Source: Proteromonas lacertae (lineage: Eukaryota > Sar > Bigyra > Opalinata > Proteromonadidae). Taken from it: DNA of 36,930 nucleotides. The position numbers were made by a program, and so were the translations under genes. The notes under the pieces were generated by a model. The model was not told the DNA's origin. It was given only the letters and a program-made list of their open reading frames with translations, and searched no databases. The stretch spans positions 1 to 36,930 of the forward strand of contig NGBS01000917.1 of the NCBI GenBank assembly GCA_002245135.1, given 5' to 3'. Positions 11,283 through 24,896 of the stretch are shown here, piece by piece (positions within the stretch are counted from its first letter, which is position 1; every line of letters starts with the position of its first letter).

Positions 11283-12471
11283 ATGAGTTATGAATTTTCA
11301 ACCCAAAGACTAAGGTGGACCTTTTCTGAGGATGAATTAAGTATATCTGCAATGTATATGAAATTAAAATAGAAGAAAAAAGAGTAAATGTGTTTAATGA
11401 TGTTGTAGAGAGGTTTGAAAGACTTCAGAATGATGTATATAAAATTAGCTCTATATTATCAGAGGTATCCAACTACTATTACAATGACTCCTGCAACAGC
11501 AGCTTCAAAAGGTTTTGAGTCTCTCTCAATATTAAGTCCACCTCCTAAAAGAGTTTACAATGAAATGAAAGTAAACGAAAATATATTTGCTTCTCCAAAA
11601 CCAAAGCAGCCAAAAAGAGATTTACTTTCATTATCTATAGAAGAACATTTACTTCATTATTTCAGTAATAAAATAGTGTTTATATGCAATTCAATTGCCC
11701 CAAAAGATATTAATAGAAAAGAGACAATTAATACTTCAATTCATTACTTTAATCGTTTCTATCTCAAATATTCTATATTTGATTATGATCCAAAATTCGC
11801 ATTATTAGGTTGTATTAGTTTAGCAAGTAAAATCACTGAAGATACAATAAAATTAAATGATTTAATAGAAAAAATTAATTTACTCTTTCCAAGTGATATA
11901 TCTGTAATTAATTCATTTCCTAAGGAATATACTGTAAACAATCTGTCTTTAATATACATGGCTCAATTACATATAAGTGAAGGAATTAATTTTGATTATT
12001 ATATATACAGTCCTTATAGTGTATTGAGAATATTGATTGAAAAATTGAAAGATAAAAATCGTATATTATATATAATAATAATATTATATGTATATATATA
12101 TATATATATATAGCGGATAATAGAGAATTAAAGCAAAATGCAAATTTGAAATGTGAATGTCAAAAGATAATTAATAATATAGAAATATTTGATAATATTA
12201 TTTTTGTTTATAGTCCAAGTGATATAGCAATTAGCAGTTTAAAATATACACTTACTAACTTAATAAAAATTGATAAAGTTGATATAGATCAATTTGTAGA
12301 GAATGAAATCAATTTATATCCAAATGGTAGTGAAATAAAAAAGAATATTGAAAAGTTGATGGTGATAATAGAGAATAATTACAAAATTGATAAATTATTC
12401 GACGAAAATAAAATGAAAGATATTTTAAATGATTATTATGATTGCACAAGAATATTATTAAATCCAGTAAC

Positions 12472-12505
<34 letters not shown>

Positions 12506-12717
12506 GAAGAAGGAATAAGATTGAAATGTTGAAACAAGAAAAAAGTGTAAAAAGAAAAGAAAGATATATGAAATACAAAAATGATGAAAATAGTTTGTTA
12601 GGGTTAAATGATAGTTATGACTCAAAAGAGTATATATTACTATATAATTTCCTTAGTGATGATGATTGTGATATATTCCCCAATATAAAGAGGCATAGAC
12701 CATCATTATCACCATAG
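11283..12717 (+). CDS. Cyclin H-like (TFIIH / CDK-activating kinase cyclin)
   Basis: Five exons (11283-11340, 11373-11434, 11463-12060, 12114-12471, 12507-12717), introns of 32, 28, 53 and 35 bp, about 428 aa (human cyclin H is 323). It should partner CDK7 in CAK and TFIIH. The N-terminus STQRLRWTFSEDEL matches cyclin H (SSQKRHWTFSSEEQL). Cyclin box 1 shows TINTSIHYFNRFYLKYSIFDYDPKFALLGCISLASKITED. LHISEGINFDYYIYSPY corresponds to the qL.F.l.vhnPYR segment. Box 2 has IIFVYSPSDIAISSL (compare llytPsqIAltAil). The extra length is a Ser/Pro/Lys-rich stretch before box 1 and a long basic then acidic C-terminus. The third intron is mostly TA, the fourth an almost pure TTA repeat. Tandem with HCF101, 158 bp apart. 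Confidence 0.82.
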
Positions 12718-12875
12718 TAATTAATTAAACTGAAATTTACATATTATTACTATTTCTTTTGTTGGATTTGAATAGAGGCTCGAATTCTTATTCAAGCATT
12801 TTTTTATAATTTCATTTTTTTCTTCATATGATTAACAAAATCATAAAATTATATTCAAAACCATTTTTATATAGG

Positions 12876-14418
12876 ATGATATCTTCAAAAAGCATCAAAA
12901 TTGAATCTGAAAGTTTAAAATTATTGAAACAAGTATTAAATTATTGTTTACTTAAATTAGATAGAAGATCCAATCATTAAAAACAAAGATATTTTGACTT
13001 TGGGAAGAATTAAGAATTTGTCTCAAAAGAATACAAATATTAGTTTTGATGTAGTATTTCCCACTAAAGCTTATCCTAATCAGAATCAATTAGTAGACTT
13101 AATTAAATCTAAATTAGCTCCTATTTCAAAACAATACAAAATTGATATAAATCCTTCAATTACATATGCAAAACCATTTTACTGTGCTAATACATCAAAA
13201 GTACCAGGTTTAGCAAATGTAAAACATATTATTGGAGTTAGTAGTTGTAAAGGAGGAGTAGGAAAGTCAACTGTTTCTGTTAATTTGGCATATTCGTATT
13301 ATTACAATAATCATAATTATTCGTTAATAGATTAGCCAAATTAGGTGGAAGAGTAGGATTACTAGATTCAGATATATATGGACCAAGTTTACCATCAATG
13401 ATTAATCCAACAAATACAAAAAGTATAATAATTATTATAATATAGAATAGTAAAATTTGATGGTGAATTTTATTATCCATTAGAATATGAAGGTGTTAAG
13501 AATATGTCTTATGGATTTATTAATAACAATGAAGAAGAAGCTGCTTCAATAAGAGGACCAATTATCAGTGGATATTTAATGAAAGTATAAATAATAATTA
13601 ATATATAATATGAATAGTTGTTAGGTTATACAAAATGGGGTGATTTAGATTATTTGATAATCGATCTTCCTCCTGGTACTGGTGATATACAAATTACACT
13701 TTGTCAACAAACATCATTATCTGGTTCGGTGATTGTTACAACTCCTCATAAATTAAGTCTTATTGATGTTCGTAAAGGCATTAACCTATTTGCTAAATTG
13801 AAAGTTCCTTCTTTATGTATTGTTGAAAATATGGCTTATTTTAAACCTAAAGATGAAGTATATTACCCTTTTGGTAAAGGCAATACAGAGAAATTATTAG
13901 ATGAATATGGAATAAAAGAATTATTCAAGTTTCCATTAGATTCCACTTTATCAGAATCATGTAATTATTCTATTCCATATATATTGAAATATCCACACAA
14001 TGAAATAACAGATAAATATTTTTCTTTAGCAAAACATGTATAATATTATATATCATTTTCTATATAGATTGTTAAACAATTAATAATAAATGATTCTCAT
14101 CCAATTGTTCATCCAAATTTGTATTATAATCCTAAAACTGGTTTGCATTTGAGAATAGTTTCCAATGAATCAGCTAAAGATTATGTATTAAACTGCAAAG
14201 ATATTCGATTATCATGTAAATGTGCTGAATGTATTGATGAAATGACAAATGAGATAAAAATCAATGGAAATAATGTTTCAGATGATGTATATCCAGTGAA
14301 TATTACAAGTAAAGGTAATTATGCAGTTCATATTGATTGGAGCGATGGTCATAAAGGCTCAATTTATACATTTTCATATTTAGAGAAATTAGCAGAATTA
14401 TCAACACAGAAGGAATAA
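12876..14418 (+). CDS. HCF101: HCF101-type Fe-S scaffold P-loop ATPase (DUF59-Mrp-DUF971)
   Basis: Six exons (12876-12932, 12961-13295, 13331-13422, 13451-13584, 13618-14037, 14068-14418), introns of 28-35 bp, about 462 aa. Three domains in order: an N-terminal MIP18/DUF59 part ([18 protein letters not shown]), the Mrp/NBP35 ATPase with deviant Walker [45 protein letters not shown] and VENMAYF, and a C-terminal DUF971 with [14 protein letters not shown] and [13 protein letters not shown]. This architecture is HCF101, which inserts 4Fe-4S clusters in plastids and acts in cytosolic Fe-S assembly in some plastid-bearing or relict-plastid protists. The N-terminus starts directly with the domain, without a visible targeting peptide, so a cytosolic role is inferred. 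The CKC..C in DUF971 could bind a metal or cluster. Confidence 0.88.
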
Positions 14419-14627
14419 TTAATGATGTTTATAACATTAATATTTTTATATTTTGTTTAAGAGTAGTTTTGTATTAAATTCATATAAACATCCTTATATA
14501 TTGTAAATTGCTGCAATTTTACAATAAAATTGCTTATATATTATCATAATATTAACATGCTAATAGTATTTAAAATATTTACAATAACTTGTAAAGTAAT
14601 TGAATTAATTGTTTATTAAAAGGTTTA

Positions 14628-17600
14628 CTATCTGTTTAACATAGATCCCAAACCATAATTAATCACTATTCTCAAATTTCTTTCCAACAAATCATAATTT
14701 GAATAATCTGGTAAATTAATTCGAAAGAAACACGTACTTGCTGATGGTAGTCTATTTGTTAAGTCATATTTACATATTTTAAATTTGCTATTCCAATTTT
14801 CTCCTTTCAAAGGTAATCTACTTCTTCCCCAAACAAATTTGATGAATTTTCTTCTTTCTTCATTGTTAAAACTCTCCATTACTTTCCAAAAATCAATTAT
14901 TGTTTGACTATTACTATCATATCCACTGTAATTAGTATGTTGTTTTAAATATTCAATATCTATCTCTGCTTTTCCACACACAAATTCTTCTATATCATCT
15001 CCATCAAATAAGAAGAAATATGATTGTGGAATTACACTATACAATCCTTTTAATATTGATTTTATTTGAATATCACATCGATGAATAAAATAATTGGTTA
15101 TTAATTCACAATGTTTTTCTTTATTCTCCATATTCAATTCTTCTTCAATTCCTGCATTTAGATTGATTATCTCACCATTTTCATCACTTATCACAAATGC
15201 TGGTTGTTTTGGTAATTCTTCTTCATTTTTGGCATTTCTTATCTCTTCTAAATTATTATATAAATATTGATCTAAATCATAGATATCTTCATATCTTAAT
15301 TCATTTCCATTAAAAACATTCCAAAAACATTTGGGAAACATAAATGGTAAACAAGCATTTGATAATATTGAATATCCCATTATTCTACCAACAAATTCAT
15401 ACATTTTCAAATGTTCTATCTCTTTACAATTTGGATTAGGAATAAAACAATCAGTATCAATACCATATTTATGTTTATTGTTATTTGTTGGAATAAACAA
15501 ATCAAAATGTTCACTGAATAAATCTTCAATCATTTCTTCTAAACATTCTCTATAAGGTCCTCCTGCATCTTCTGCTGATTCATTTGCAAAACGAACTGTA
15601 AATACTTGATATCCATCACATCTTGCAAACCATAGTTTCTTTCCATATACATATAATTGGTTGTATAATTTCTTAAAAACACAATTTGATTGTAATAAGT
15701 TTGTTATTTCTTTTTCTTTTTCATTATTTGCTTTAAATCTATCAATTTCAACATATATTCGACTTTCTCCATATCTATTTCTTAATTCATTCTTTAATTG
15801 ATTTAAATAGTCTTTCTTTTGTTTCTTTGCTATAAGAATCTTATTCTCTTTAATCAAATATGCAAAACTACCTTTTACATTTAATTGAGACAAATCAACA
15901 TATTTTAATACCTCAATCATATTCTTTCCTATTATATCAATTGTATTATTCATTTTTTCAAATACATCCCATGTTGGAATATTATCCATTCCATTTTCTT
16001 TTATGTATTGATTATAAACATCACTTTCTGGAATAGAATTTGTTTCATTAATTCTGTTTATAACATTCATTATATTTGTTATTTCTTCATAATTATGATT
16101 ATATGTCTCAATTTCTTCTTTTATTTCTTTTTCACCATTATCTTTTATTACTTTTAAATATCTTATAGAATCATTTATTGGTATAACTGTTATAGATAAC
16201 TTGTACTTTGATGATTTTGACTTTAATAATTTCATTTCTATACTTATTCTAGTGGTATTATTTATTTCAACAACTAAATCATCATCAAATTTACCTGAAA
16301 ATTGCTTAGTATCATTGTTATATATTATATTTATATTTTCTTTTCCAACATTTGTATCTTTGTGAATAATCACTTTAAAGTTATTAAAGCAATTACATTC
16401 ATATTCATATTTCAAATATCTGTTTTTACGAGGATATGAAGATGCTTCATATGTTTTTGTATAATCATTTATTGAATTTGAATAATTAAATAAAGGAATA
16501 TATTGATTGATAGACATTTCATATAACAATGAATAAACTGATGATATTTTCTCTATTGATATTTCATCACTTTCTAATTCATCTATATTTATTGGATTTG
16601 AATGATATTTTGACATACAATATAATTCTATCAGGAATAAATCTGTATTGATTTGTTTATTACGGTTTTTAACATTATTAAATGATTGTAATGCTAAATC
16701 ATCTATTTCTTTTGATTTTGTAAGTCCATCAACAATTCCATCATCTTTACATAAAATCATCAATAAATTCATTATTTTTGTTTTGTTTATAGATTCAATA
16801 GACTGTTTCATCACAATATCTAATATTTGCTGCTTTAATTCTTTATTTATATTTGATTTAAGCAACAAAATACTTAATAACCATAATGACCATTCCAAAT
16901 TTGGATAGGATATAATATTCTTTTCTAATAATTCTTCATAATCTAATCCAATTACAAACATTCTATATCCCCAACTTATATCATCACTTTGATATGAAAA
17001 TTTGTAGAATAAAGTGTTGGAATTTACTACAAAAGATTTAAGACTATTATCTTCATCAAATCTTTCAAAAGTATTGTTACATCTTTCATCTAAATAAAAA
17101 CTCAAACTTCCATTTCCAATATCACTCTTTTTATCAAATATTATCACCATTGATTTACAATTTGGAAGATATACTTTTCCTGTATAATTAGAACCACTAT
17201 AAAGTGGATGTAATGATTCTATCACTTTATAATTAGTAATTGATGATGTAACTGAAGAATGATTTAAATGCCATAGTATTTCTTTTACTGAAAGTGATAT
17301 AATTGATGATAAAGAATACTGAATATCTTCACATGGAGATATTTCATTTCCTATTCTAATTTGATTATTAATTCTATCATTCTTTAACATGCCAACATAC
17401 ATCTTTGTCATTATTTCAAATGAATCATCATATTTTGAATTTTCTATTACATTTGATAATATCTTTGTATTTAAAGAATTTCCACTACTTAATCTTTTAT
17501 ATAATTGAAGAAATAAATATGGATCTTCAATTGAATAAACATTTGGATTATTAACCATCAGATTTATTATTATATCTCTATTTGTATTTATGATTAATGT

Positions 17601-20600
17601 ATTTGTTATTTCATTTATATAATTCAATGAATCATTTGTATTACATATCTTATAACCATATTTATCATCTATAAAGTAAACTTGTTTTGTCAATAAATCA
17701 TCTTTAATACTGATTATTTTATATTCATTCTTATACATTGTAAGAAAGTGATTCTCTTTATTCTGCTTATATAAAAATATTGCTATTTCTTTGGTTGGAT
17801 TATTCAAATATGGCTGATTAGCTAAATATACTATTTGACCAATTTTTAATGGAATTTTACTGTCATATTTTGATAAAATACAATTATTAGAAGTTTTATT
17901 ATTTAAAACATTAGAAATATTCCCTTCACATATTTTATAATAATCCATCTGTTGCTTAATTAATAAATCTCTTGATAATTCACCTTTAAACATCTCTTTT
18001 GAATAGTGTTTATATTTCTCTTTATTTTCTAATAACCAATTTGCAGCTTCATCTGGATCTTTAAATAATTCCATTGCTTTTTCAACAAGTTCAATTGAAC
18101 AACCTGTTGTTTCACATAAAATTTCTTCACTTTGACAATATGTAGTTGATTTAACAAATAAATAATTCATGGAATAAAACATATTGGAATTGAATGTTAA
18201 TATATGCGATAGTTGAAGTGTTGATAATGATAATGGAATATTTGATATTGACAATGAGATATTCAATAACGATTTTATTATATTCTGTAATAAAACAGTT
18301 GGAATTGATTCATAATGATTATTAACTTCATATTTCAAATACTTGAATAACAATAATGAGATTGTTTCTATTTGAACAGAAAGAGATTTATTCAGATTAA
18401 TATCATTTATATCATATACTACTTTTATTAAATCACATAATAGTGATGAATATGGAGTTTCATTTAATGGAATTGATGGAATATTCATTGATATAATTGA
18501 ATCATAATCAACTTCATATATCTCTTTTGATGATTCTATTTCAACTTTCAACTTTGAATAACATTCTTCCATTTCTATTACTCTACATTTTGATATAATT
18601 CCTTTCATATTCACTTCAACGATAGAATCTTTAGAGATTGTTGATTGAATTCCACCATGAATTGATAATATTCCTACACTTATATAAATATCATCATTCA
18701 TTCTAAAAGAATCAATAGATTTTAATGATTCAATCAGTTTCTCTACATATATATATGAGATTCATTGAATAGTAATGCGAATAATGATTTATTATTTATC
18801 ACATTTCTTAAAAATTGGAGTAAATTTGTCTTTTTCCACATCAAGTTTCTTCCATTATAGTTATTATAAGAATTTACACAATTATCATGAGATGGGAATA
18901 TCATTCCTACTTTTGTATAAGGTAATTGACATTGCTTACATATATTTGATCCAATTTCATTATCACATTCACATGCGATACATTTCCATGCTGAAGTAGA
19001 TTTGATATTGTCATAATAATCATTTGTTTTAAATGTCATATTATCATCATATAATATTATTCGTCCTAATTCTAATAATAATATCATCATGAAATCTAAA
19101 ATTCTCTTTAAAAATGATGAATCAGTTGTTGATATTTCTAATACATTGCTTTTGATACATTTTAATATTAATATTTGATTTGGTATTGTTGTGTTTTGAT
19201 ATAAGTCTATCATCATTATTAAAACATTTTGGTTGTTAATCCATTCTTTTAATATTTCTAAATCACTAATTCTGTATAATTGTGATAATATAAGAGATAA
19301 TTTTCTACTAATTATCGATTCATCTTCATTTAACAGATCTAAATCAACATTTATTCCTTTTTCTTTATCATTTGATTGAATAAGTGACATTAACATATCT
19401 CTTTCTTTATCATATGATAATTGGATTTGATTTTGGTTATATTGTTTAATATTATCCATTTTTCTTTCTAAATATGTAAATAATGATGATGAATGCGGAT
19501 TTGATGATTGTATTGAAATATTTGTTGATGGTATAACGATTGGTTGATATGAAGGAATTTCTTCTTTTGAATTTTTCTTAAACAATTCTTCAAATTTATC
19601 TTCATATTTCTTTTCATATGATTGTTTCTTTATTCCACCATCTTTTATAATAGATGATGTAATAAACAAAACAATATTATTACATAAATCATCTATTGAA
19701 CAAGTTGCTAAAATAGCATCATGAAAACTTCTGTGAAAAGATGTTGTTGTTATACCACTATCAATATTTAATCTATGTAATTCATTACCATCTTCAATTT
19801 CCATTTTATTGTTTTCTACATTCTCCTTATTCTTTTCTTTTAAAGCATGACTAACTAGATATCTAATATTCTCCTCACTTATATATTTCACATATAAATG
19901 CAAATCTAAACCAGTTTCAATTCCATATTTTCTCCAAAATAAATCACTTAAATTCATTGACAATAATTCTAATAATAATTCGGATTTATTGAAATATCCA
20001 TTTGATATTGCATCATAAACAGATTGATGATAATCTTCTATACTTTTTTCTTCTATTCATTATAAACAATTAATATATTATACTTTTAATTTCATTTATA
20101 TCTTTAAGATGATAAATCTTGTTGAATCTAATAATATGATTGAATAAATCCATTATTTGTGATTCTTCTAATATCCAAGAATCATATTCTGTATAATTCA
20201 AATATAACTCTTTTACATATAACAAATCATTATAATACTATATGAAAATAGAATAATGAATGAAATATACTTGTTTATCAAAACAAATAATCATTGAATT
20301 CTTGAATGAAATTAAAAATCTGAGAAATTCATTTGATAATTCATAATATGATTTGGATTTACATCCATATACATCTTTTGAATAATGATGATAGCAGTTG
20401 ATTTCCTCTTCTATTGATAATTCTTTATTTTTATATTTTCCACATAAACTACATAAAAATCCATTCAATATCAACGAATTTGAACCATCATTATTCAATA
20501 GCAAACTATACATTCTCAAACCAGATATTCTCAATTTAGTTCTTATTTCTCTTCTTTCTAATAGTCTAATCATCATTTCATTACTTATTGAATTTCCATT

Positions 20601-23600
20601 ACAAATATAAGATAAAGCAACTTTCACTTTTGATTCTATATCATTGTTTTTTTCATTTGAATTATGTAATTCACATTGTTGTATTAAAATACATCTTTCT
20701 TCTAATCTTTTCAAATAATCATTCAATGTATTTGGTAATGAAAAATCAACATTTCTTCTTTCATTTTCATTTTCACTTTGATTCTCTCTTTCATTTGTTT
20801 CTTCTTCCATTCTGTTGTTATAAAACTGTTTCATTTCTCTTAAATGATGTATTACTCTACATAAAGTTATTATTATTGGTTTTATTGTTTCATAATCAAA
20901 TTCACTTTCTTCATTTTCATTGAATAATATAAACATCTTAAATATATCTAATGATTTTCCATAAATATATGATAAACTACATAAACATTGAATTATTGGA
21001 TTAAACATTTCTTCATTATTCATTATCAACTGTGGACCAATTATTCCATTAAGTTTTGTTATTATTTTAACAATGAATCTCATTGATTTATCTGTTGATT
21101 TGGATAATGAAGTGTATAATTGATTTGTCAAAGAATCACTTTTTGGTTTATTAATTGTTTGAATGAAACTATCATCAGATATTCTCTTATCAATTGATAA
21201 TTTTGATATATATTTGTTATTATCAAATGATTCTAATAGAAACTGTAATATTTGAGGATTTGTAATTGATTGTAATGATTCAAAGAAGAATTGTTTATCT
21301 GTATTTGTTAATCCTTTCATTTCGATTTTCTCTAATGGTTTTACATGAATCAATTCATTGAATTCATCATATTCATATTTTGATATGTAATTGTTTATGA
21401 ATAATAATATCATATTTGAGTATCTAATAAAGGTTATTGAAGAAACTAATGGATGAAAAGTTAATTCTGGAACTATTCAATTATAGTAATAAACAATATA
21501 CAATATATTCCATTATTCTCTATTTCATGAGGAATTAATCCAATCGCATCATAATTCATATTAAATGGAGTTTCTATTTCATAATTTTTCATTAATCCAT
21601 TACAAAATAATGGAGAATTTAACCAATATGACAACTTTTCTTCTTCATATGATATTGTAAGTGATTTTGTTAATTGAGAAGCACAATAACCACAAACATA
21701 TGAAATATAATCATATAAACATTCATTTTGGATATTTCGATTATTATTCATTATTTCATAAATATCATTTCTTAATCCAATCAAATCGGATGAAATAGCT
21801 GAGATAAATGGAAATATTAATTCATCTGATTGAACTTTGGTTATAATAAACAAAATTAAGAATAAATTCATTGGTAGTGTTTGAAACACAAATGAATATT
21901 CTTTATCAAAACACTTTGATGAATTTGCATTATTCAAATAATGTCTTACACTGATTAATAATGAATCTATCATTCTATTATCAATAAATAATAATAACAA
22001 TATTTATACTCAATAATATAAAGAAGCTTCTCTTTAAGATTACTATTATCAATTGTTTTAATTTCTTTCATAAACTGAAATACAGTTGATTCTAAAATGA
22101 ATTGTAGAATTTTTTCACCTAAACAATTTTCATGATGACTTTTAATTGAAGAGGAGAGTATTTTTAAAGTTTCAAAATGGAACATTTTGATTTTTGGATT
22201 GAAAACACCACTTTCAAGTTTACACATCTCTTTTTGGATTGGTTAATAATGGTTTAAATATTTCAACAATTTGATTTGATAAATAATTATCATATTTACT
22301 TGCATTTATCAATATTTCTAGTTTTGAACCAGGAGGTGAATCTTTGAGTATGTTTATACTATAATTCTTCATAATTTCTGATAATTTTATATTCTTCAAT
22401 AAATCTCTTATCTTCTCATTGTTTTTTTTATCATTAATCCAATCATTGTATTTCGTTATGGCTGTACAGATTGTAATAACAAAAGATTCTAATACATCTG
22501 AATAATTACAACCACTATTTGATAAATCATATGAATAAAAATAATTCATTTCTTTATTCAATAAATCAAATAACAAAACAATCATCTCTATATTATCAAT
22601 TGTTGTTTTTGGATTTGACATTAGTAGTTGAATGTAGTTTAACAATACTGACAGATAATGAGGATGAAGATCTAAAACATGCCAATTACCCAATCCAAGT
22701 TTGTTAATTATTCTGAGAAATTCTAATGGATAGTTAGAATAGTATAATTTCTCTTCTTCTTCATATGAAACTATCTTTGCATCGTTATTTGAAAGTTTTA
22801 TTTGGATGAATACATCAATCAATTTACCTCTATTCTCTTCATTCATTTTGATTCTGTCTATATTCATTAGAAATTGAAATAAATAATCTATTGCTCCTGT
22901 TTTTAATACCAAATCTAAGATTGCAGAAACTGTTTCATTATAACAATCTATCTCATTTGAGTTTAAAATATGATTGAAAAGTTTATCAAATATATTTTTA
23001 ATTGAAACATCATATCTACTATTTGATGAATTTTTTGATAAACTAACTGTATTTATTGATATATTCTCACTCTTCCCATTGAATAATCTCATTTCTAATT
23101 CAAATTGATTATTGAATGGAATTGTATCTTTTTTAAATACAACACATAGATTTTTATCTTTTACATCTTTTTTATTCAATTCATAATCTATTTCGATTGG
23201 TGGGATAATCTTTGGATTTCCATATTTGAAAATGAATTTTATTCTAAATGTAAATAAACAAAAGAATAATACTTTTGTGGCATTCTTTTATCTTTGAATT
23301 CTATATTTGCACTTTTAATTGGATCAAAATAATTATTTTGTTTATTATTATAGAAATGACATACCAAATCATTATTAACAAATTCATCTATATAATTTAT
23401 AGGAAGTAAATTATACTTTTCGATATAATAAAGTTACAAAACTCTTCTTTATAAAAACAAATGTTATATAATTTTGACCTATTATATGAATAATAACATT
23501 AATTTATACAATTCATATTTTTTATTATATGCTTTTAACATCAGTTGAATTTCTCTTAATACAACCGAATTTATGATTGATATATTCTTTTCTATTTCAT

Positions 23601-24023
23601 TGATAATCTGATATTTATCATCTTTTTCTCTAGTATCAATCATTTTATAATCATTAGTAGATCTTGCCTATATAAATAACAAATAATAACATACTACTTT
23701 GACATAATTATCATTTTCTTCAATCAACAAAAATAGTAAGTCATTTATTCTCATTTCTACATCTTTACTTCTTTTGGATGTAAATTTAGCATAGACATTA
23801 TTTATCTGATTGTCATACCACTTTTTACAAAAATCATCTTCTTCTTTCAGCTTTTTGGTAAATACACTGTTAGTTTTCTATAATATAACCATAAATATCA
23901 TACATTAGGAGTTTTGATATCGATCTTGTATAAATTATCAAGTAATAGCGAAAATTCTACTTTTTCTTCTTTATTTTTGCCAATATCTGCTACATTGGCT
24001 GAATAATATGAAGAATAACTCAT
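14628..24023 (-). CDS. Giant HECT E3 ubiquitin ligase with RanBP2 zinc finger and UBA-like domain
   Basis: About ten exons: 24023-23904, 23877-23698, 23667-23510, 23478-23417, 23387-23273, 23243-22010, 21974-21502, 21472-20271, 20237-20084, 20052-14628. Introns are 26-35 bp, and the product is near 3040 aa. N-terminal two thirds: helical repeats, unrecognised. A RanBP2 zinc finger (WKCIACECDNEIGSNICKQC) lies near 18950. A UBA-like helix triplet (CSIELVEKAMELFKDPDEAANWLL) lies near 18060. Next come one or two beta-sandwich regions, the first with SLHPLYSGSNYTG and SWGYRMFVIG. The C-terminus is a HECT domain with VRFANESAEDAGGPYRE and the catalytic cysteine in LPSASTCFFRINLP, 35-45 residues from the end. 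The frame slips at two simple repeats: a T5 run at 22231-22235 and a TA run at 18745-18756. Each is repaired by one repeat unit fewer, so sequence error or early decay is possible. Confidence 0.8.
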
Positions 24024-24896
24024 TCTTTATCTAAAAAATAAGAAAATGAGGTAATGAGTATGAAAGTGAAAGATATATTGCGTAAAATAATAGATAGATA
24101 TATACCAACTACAAATAATGCAAATTTAACTGCTTTTTTATATTCACTTGAGAAGAAAACAAAGAAATGCAAAAAAAGAAAAAACTTTCAATTTTCTTTT
24201 TTACAATAATTCTTTGGTTCTCTTATCACATATTACCTCCATAATAGAAAACAACCGATAAACATGTGCAAACTCATCATGAATTGTTGCTAATGAAAAG
24301 CACTTTATTTCAGAGAGTAATATCTAATTCTATAAATGCTATATCAGAATACGATATTTAATTAGCATTACTAAATTAATGTGGTAGTATTCATATACAG
24401 AACATAATTCAAACTACTAGAACATTTATGAATAAATAAACACATCTGAGAAGGTTGTCTATTAATAATAATGATTAATCTATATACATATTATTTCTTT
24501 CAATAATACTATAAAATATACTGCTCAACTCCTAATTAACTGAATTTACTGAACATTTATGCTATACAGTACTTTCCATCACACATAAACGCATCAATTA
24601 ATTTTAGACCAAATCTTATTCTTGTATATCATTTAATTAAAAGATTTTCAAATACCAGAAAACCGAAAACCGAATCTTTAATGATTTTTTTTAAATCTTT
24701 GTTTATAGTGGTTAATTACACTTTAAAGCAAATAATTAGTCAGTCAGACTTATCACCTTAGTCTCACGATTAATTATGAGAATACAATAATAATGAGTCA
24801 ATAGTAATAATAATAGTAATAAATTATGACATAGGTCACGATTAATCAGAATCTATTAGAGATGCAAGATTAATTATAGATTATAGTAATAAAATT
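24024..24896. other. Long spacer upstream of the HECT and SIM-protein genes
   Basis: About 870 bp between divergent starts hold no convincing ORF. The right part has short repeated words: TCACGATTAAT occurs at about 24765 and 24836, runs of TAA/TAG trinucleotides lie near 24785-24820, and a TGACATAGGTCACG copy sits 57 bp before the small gene. Promoters for both neighbours probably lie here. Confidence 0.5.
24827..24840. repeat. TGACATAGGTCACG direct repeat, copy 1
   Basis: A perfect 14-bp copy of a word also present at 25647-25660, on the other side of the small gene. The inner 12 bases form TGAC-N4-GTCA, an inverted half-site pair, so it could be a protein-binding site. Confidence 0.6.

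Noticed and set aside
12309-12578. Minus-strand open frame across the TTA repeat with an Asn run
   Set aside because: It is opposite cyclin H exons and an intron. The Asn/Tyr runs come from the microsatellite.
16648-16908. Plus-strand open frames inside the HECT gene (also near 15331, 18775, 20398, 20588, 22519)
   Set aside because: Antisense shadows of a clearly coding minus strand, with no family resemblance.
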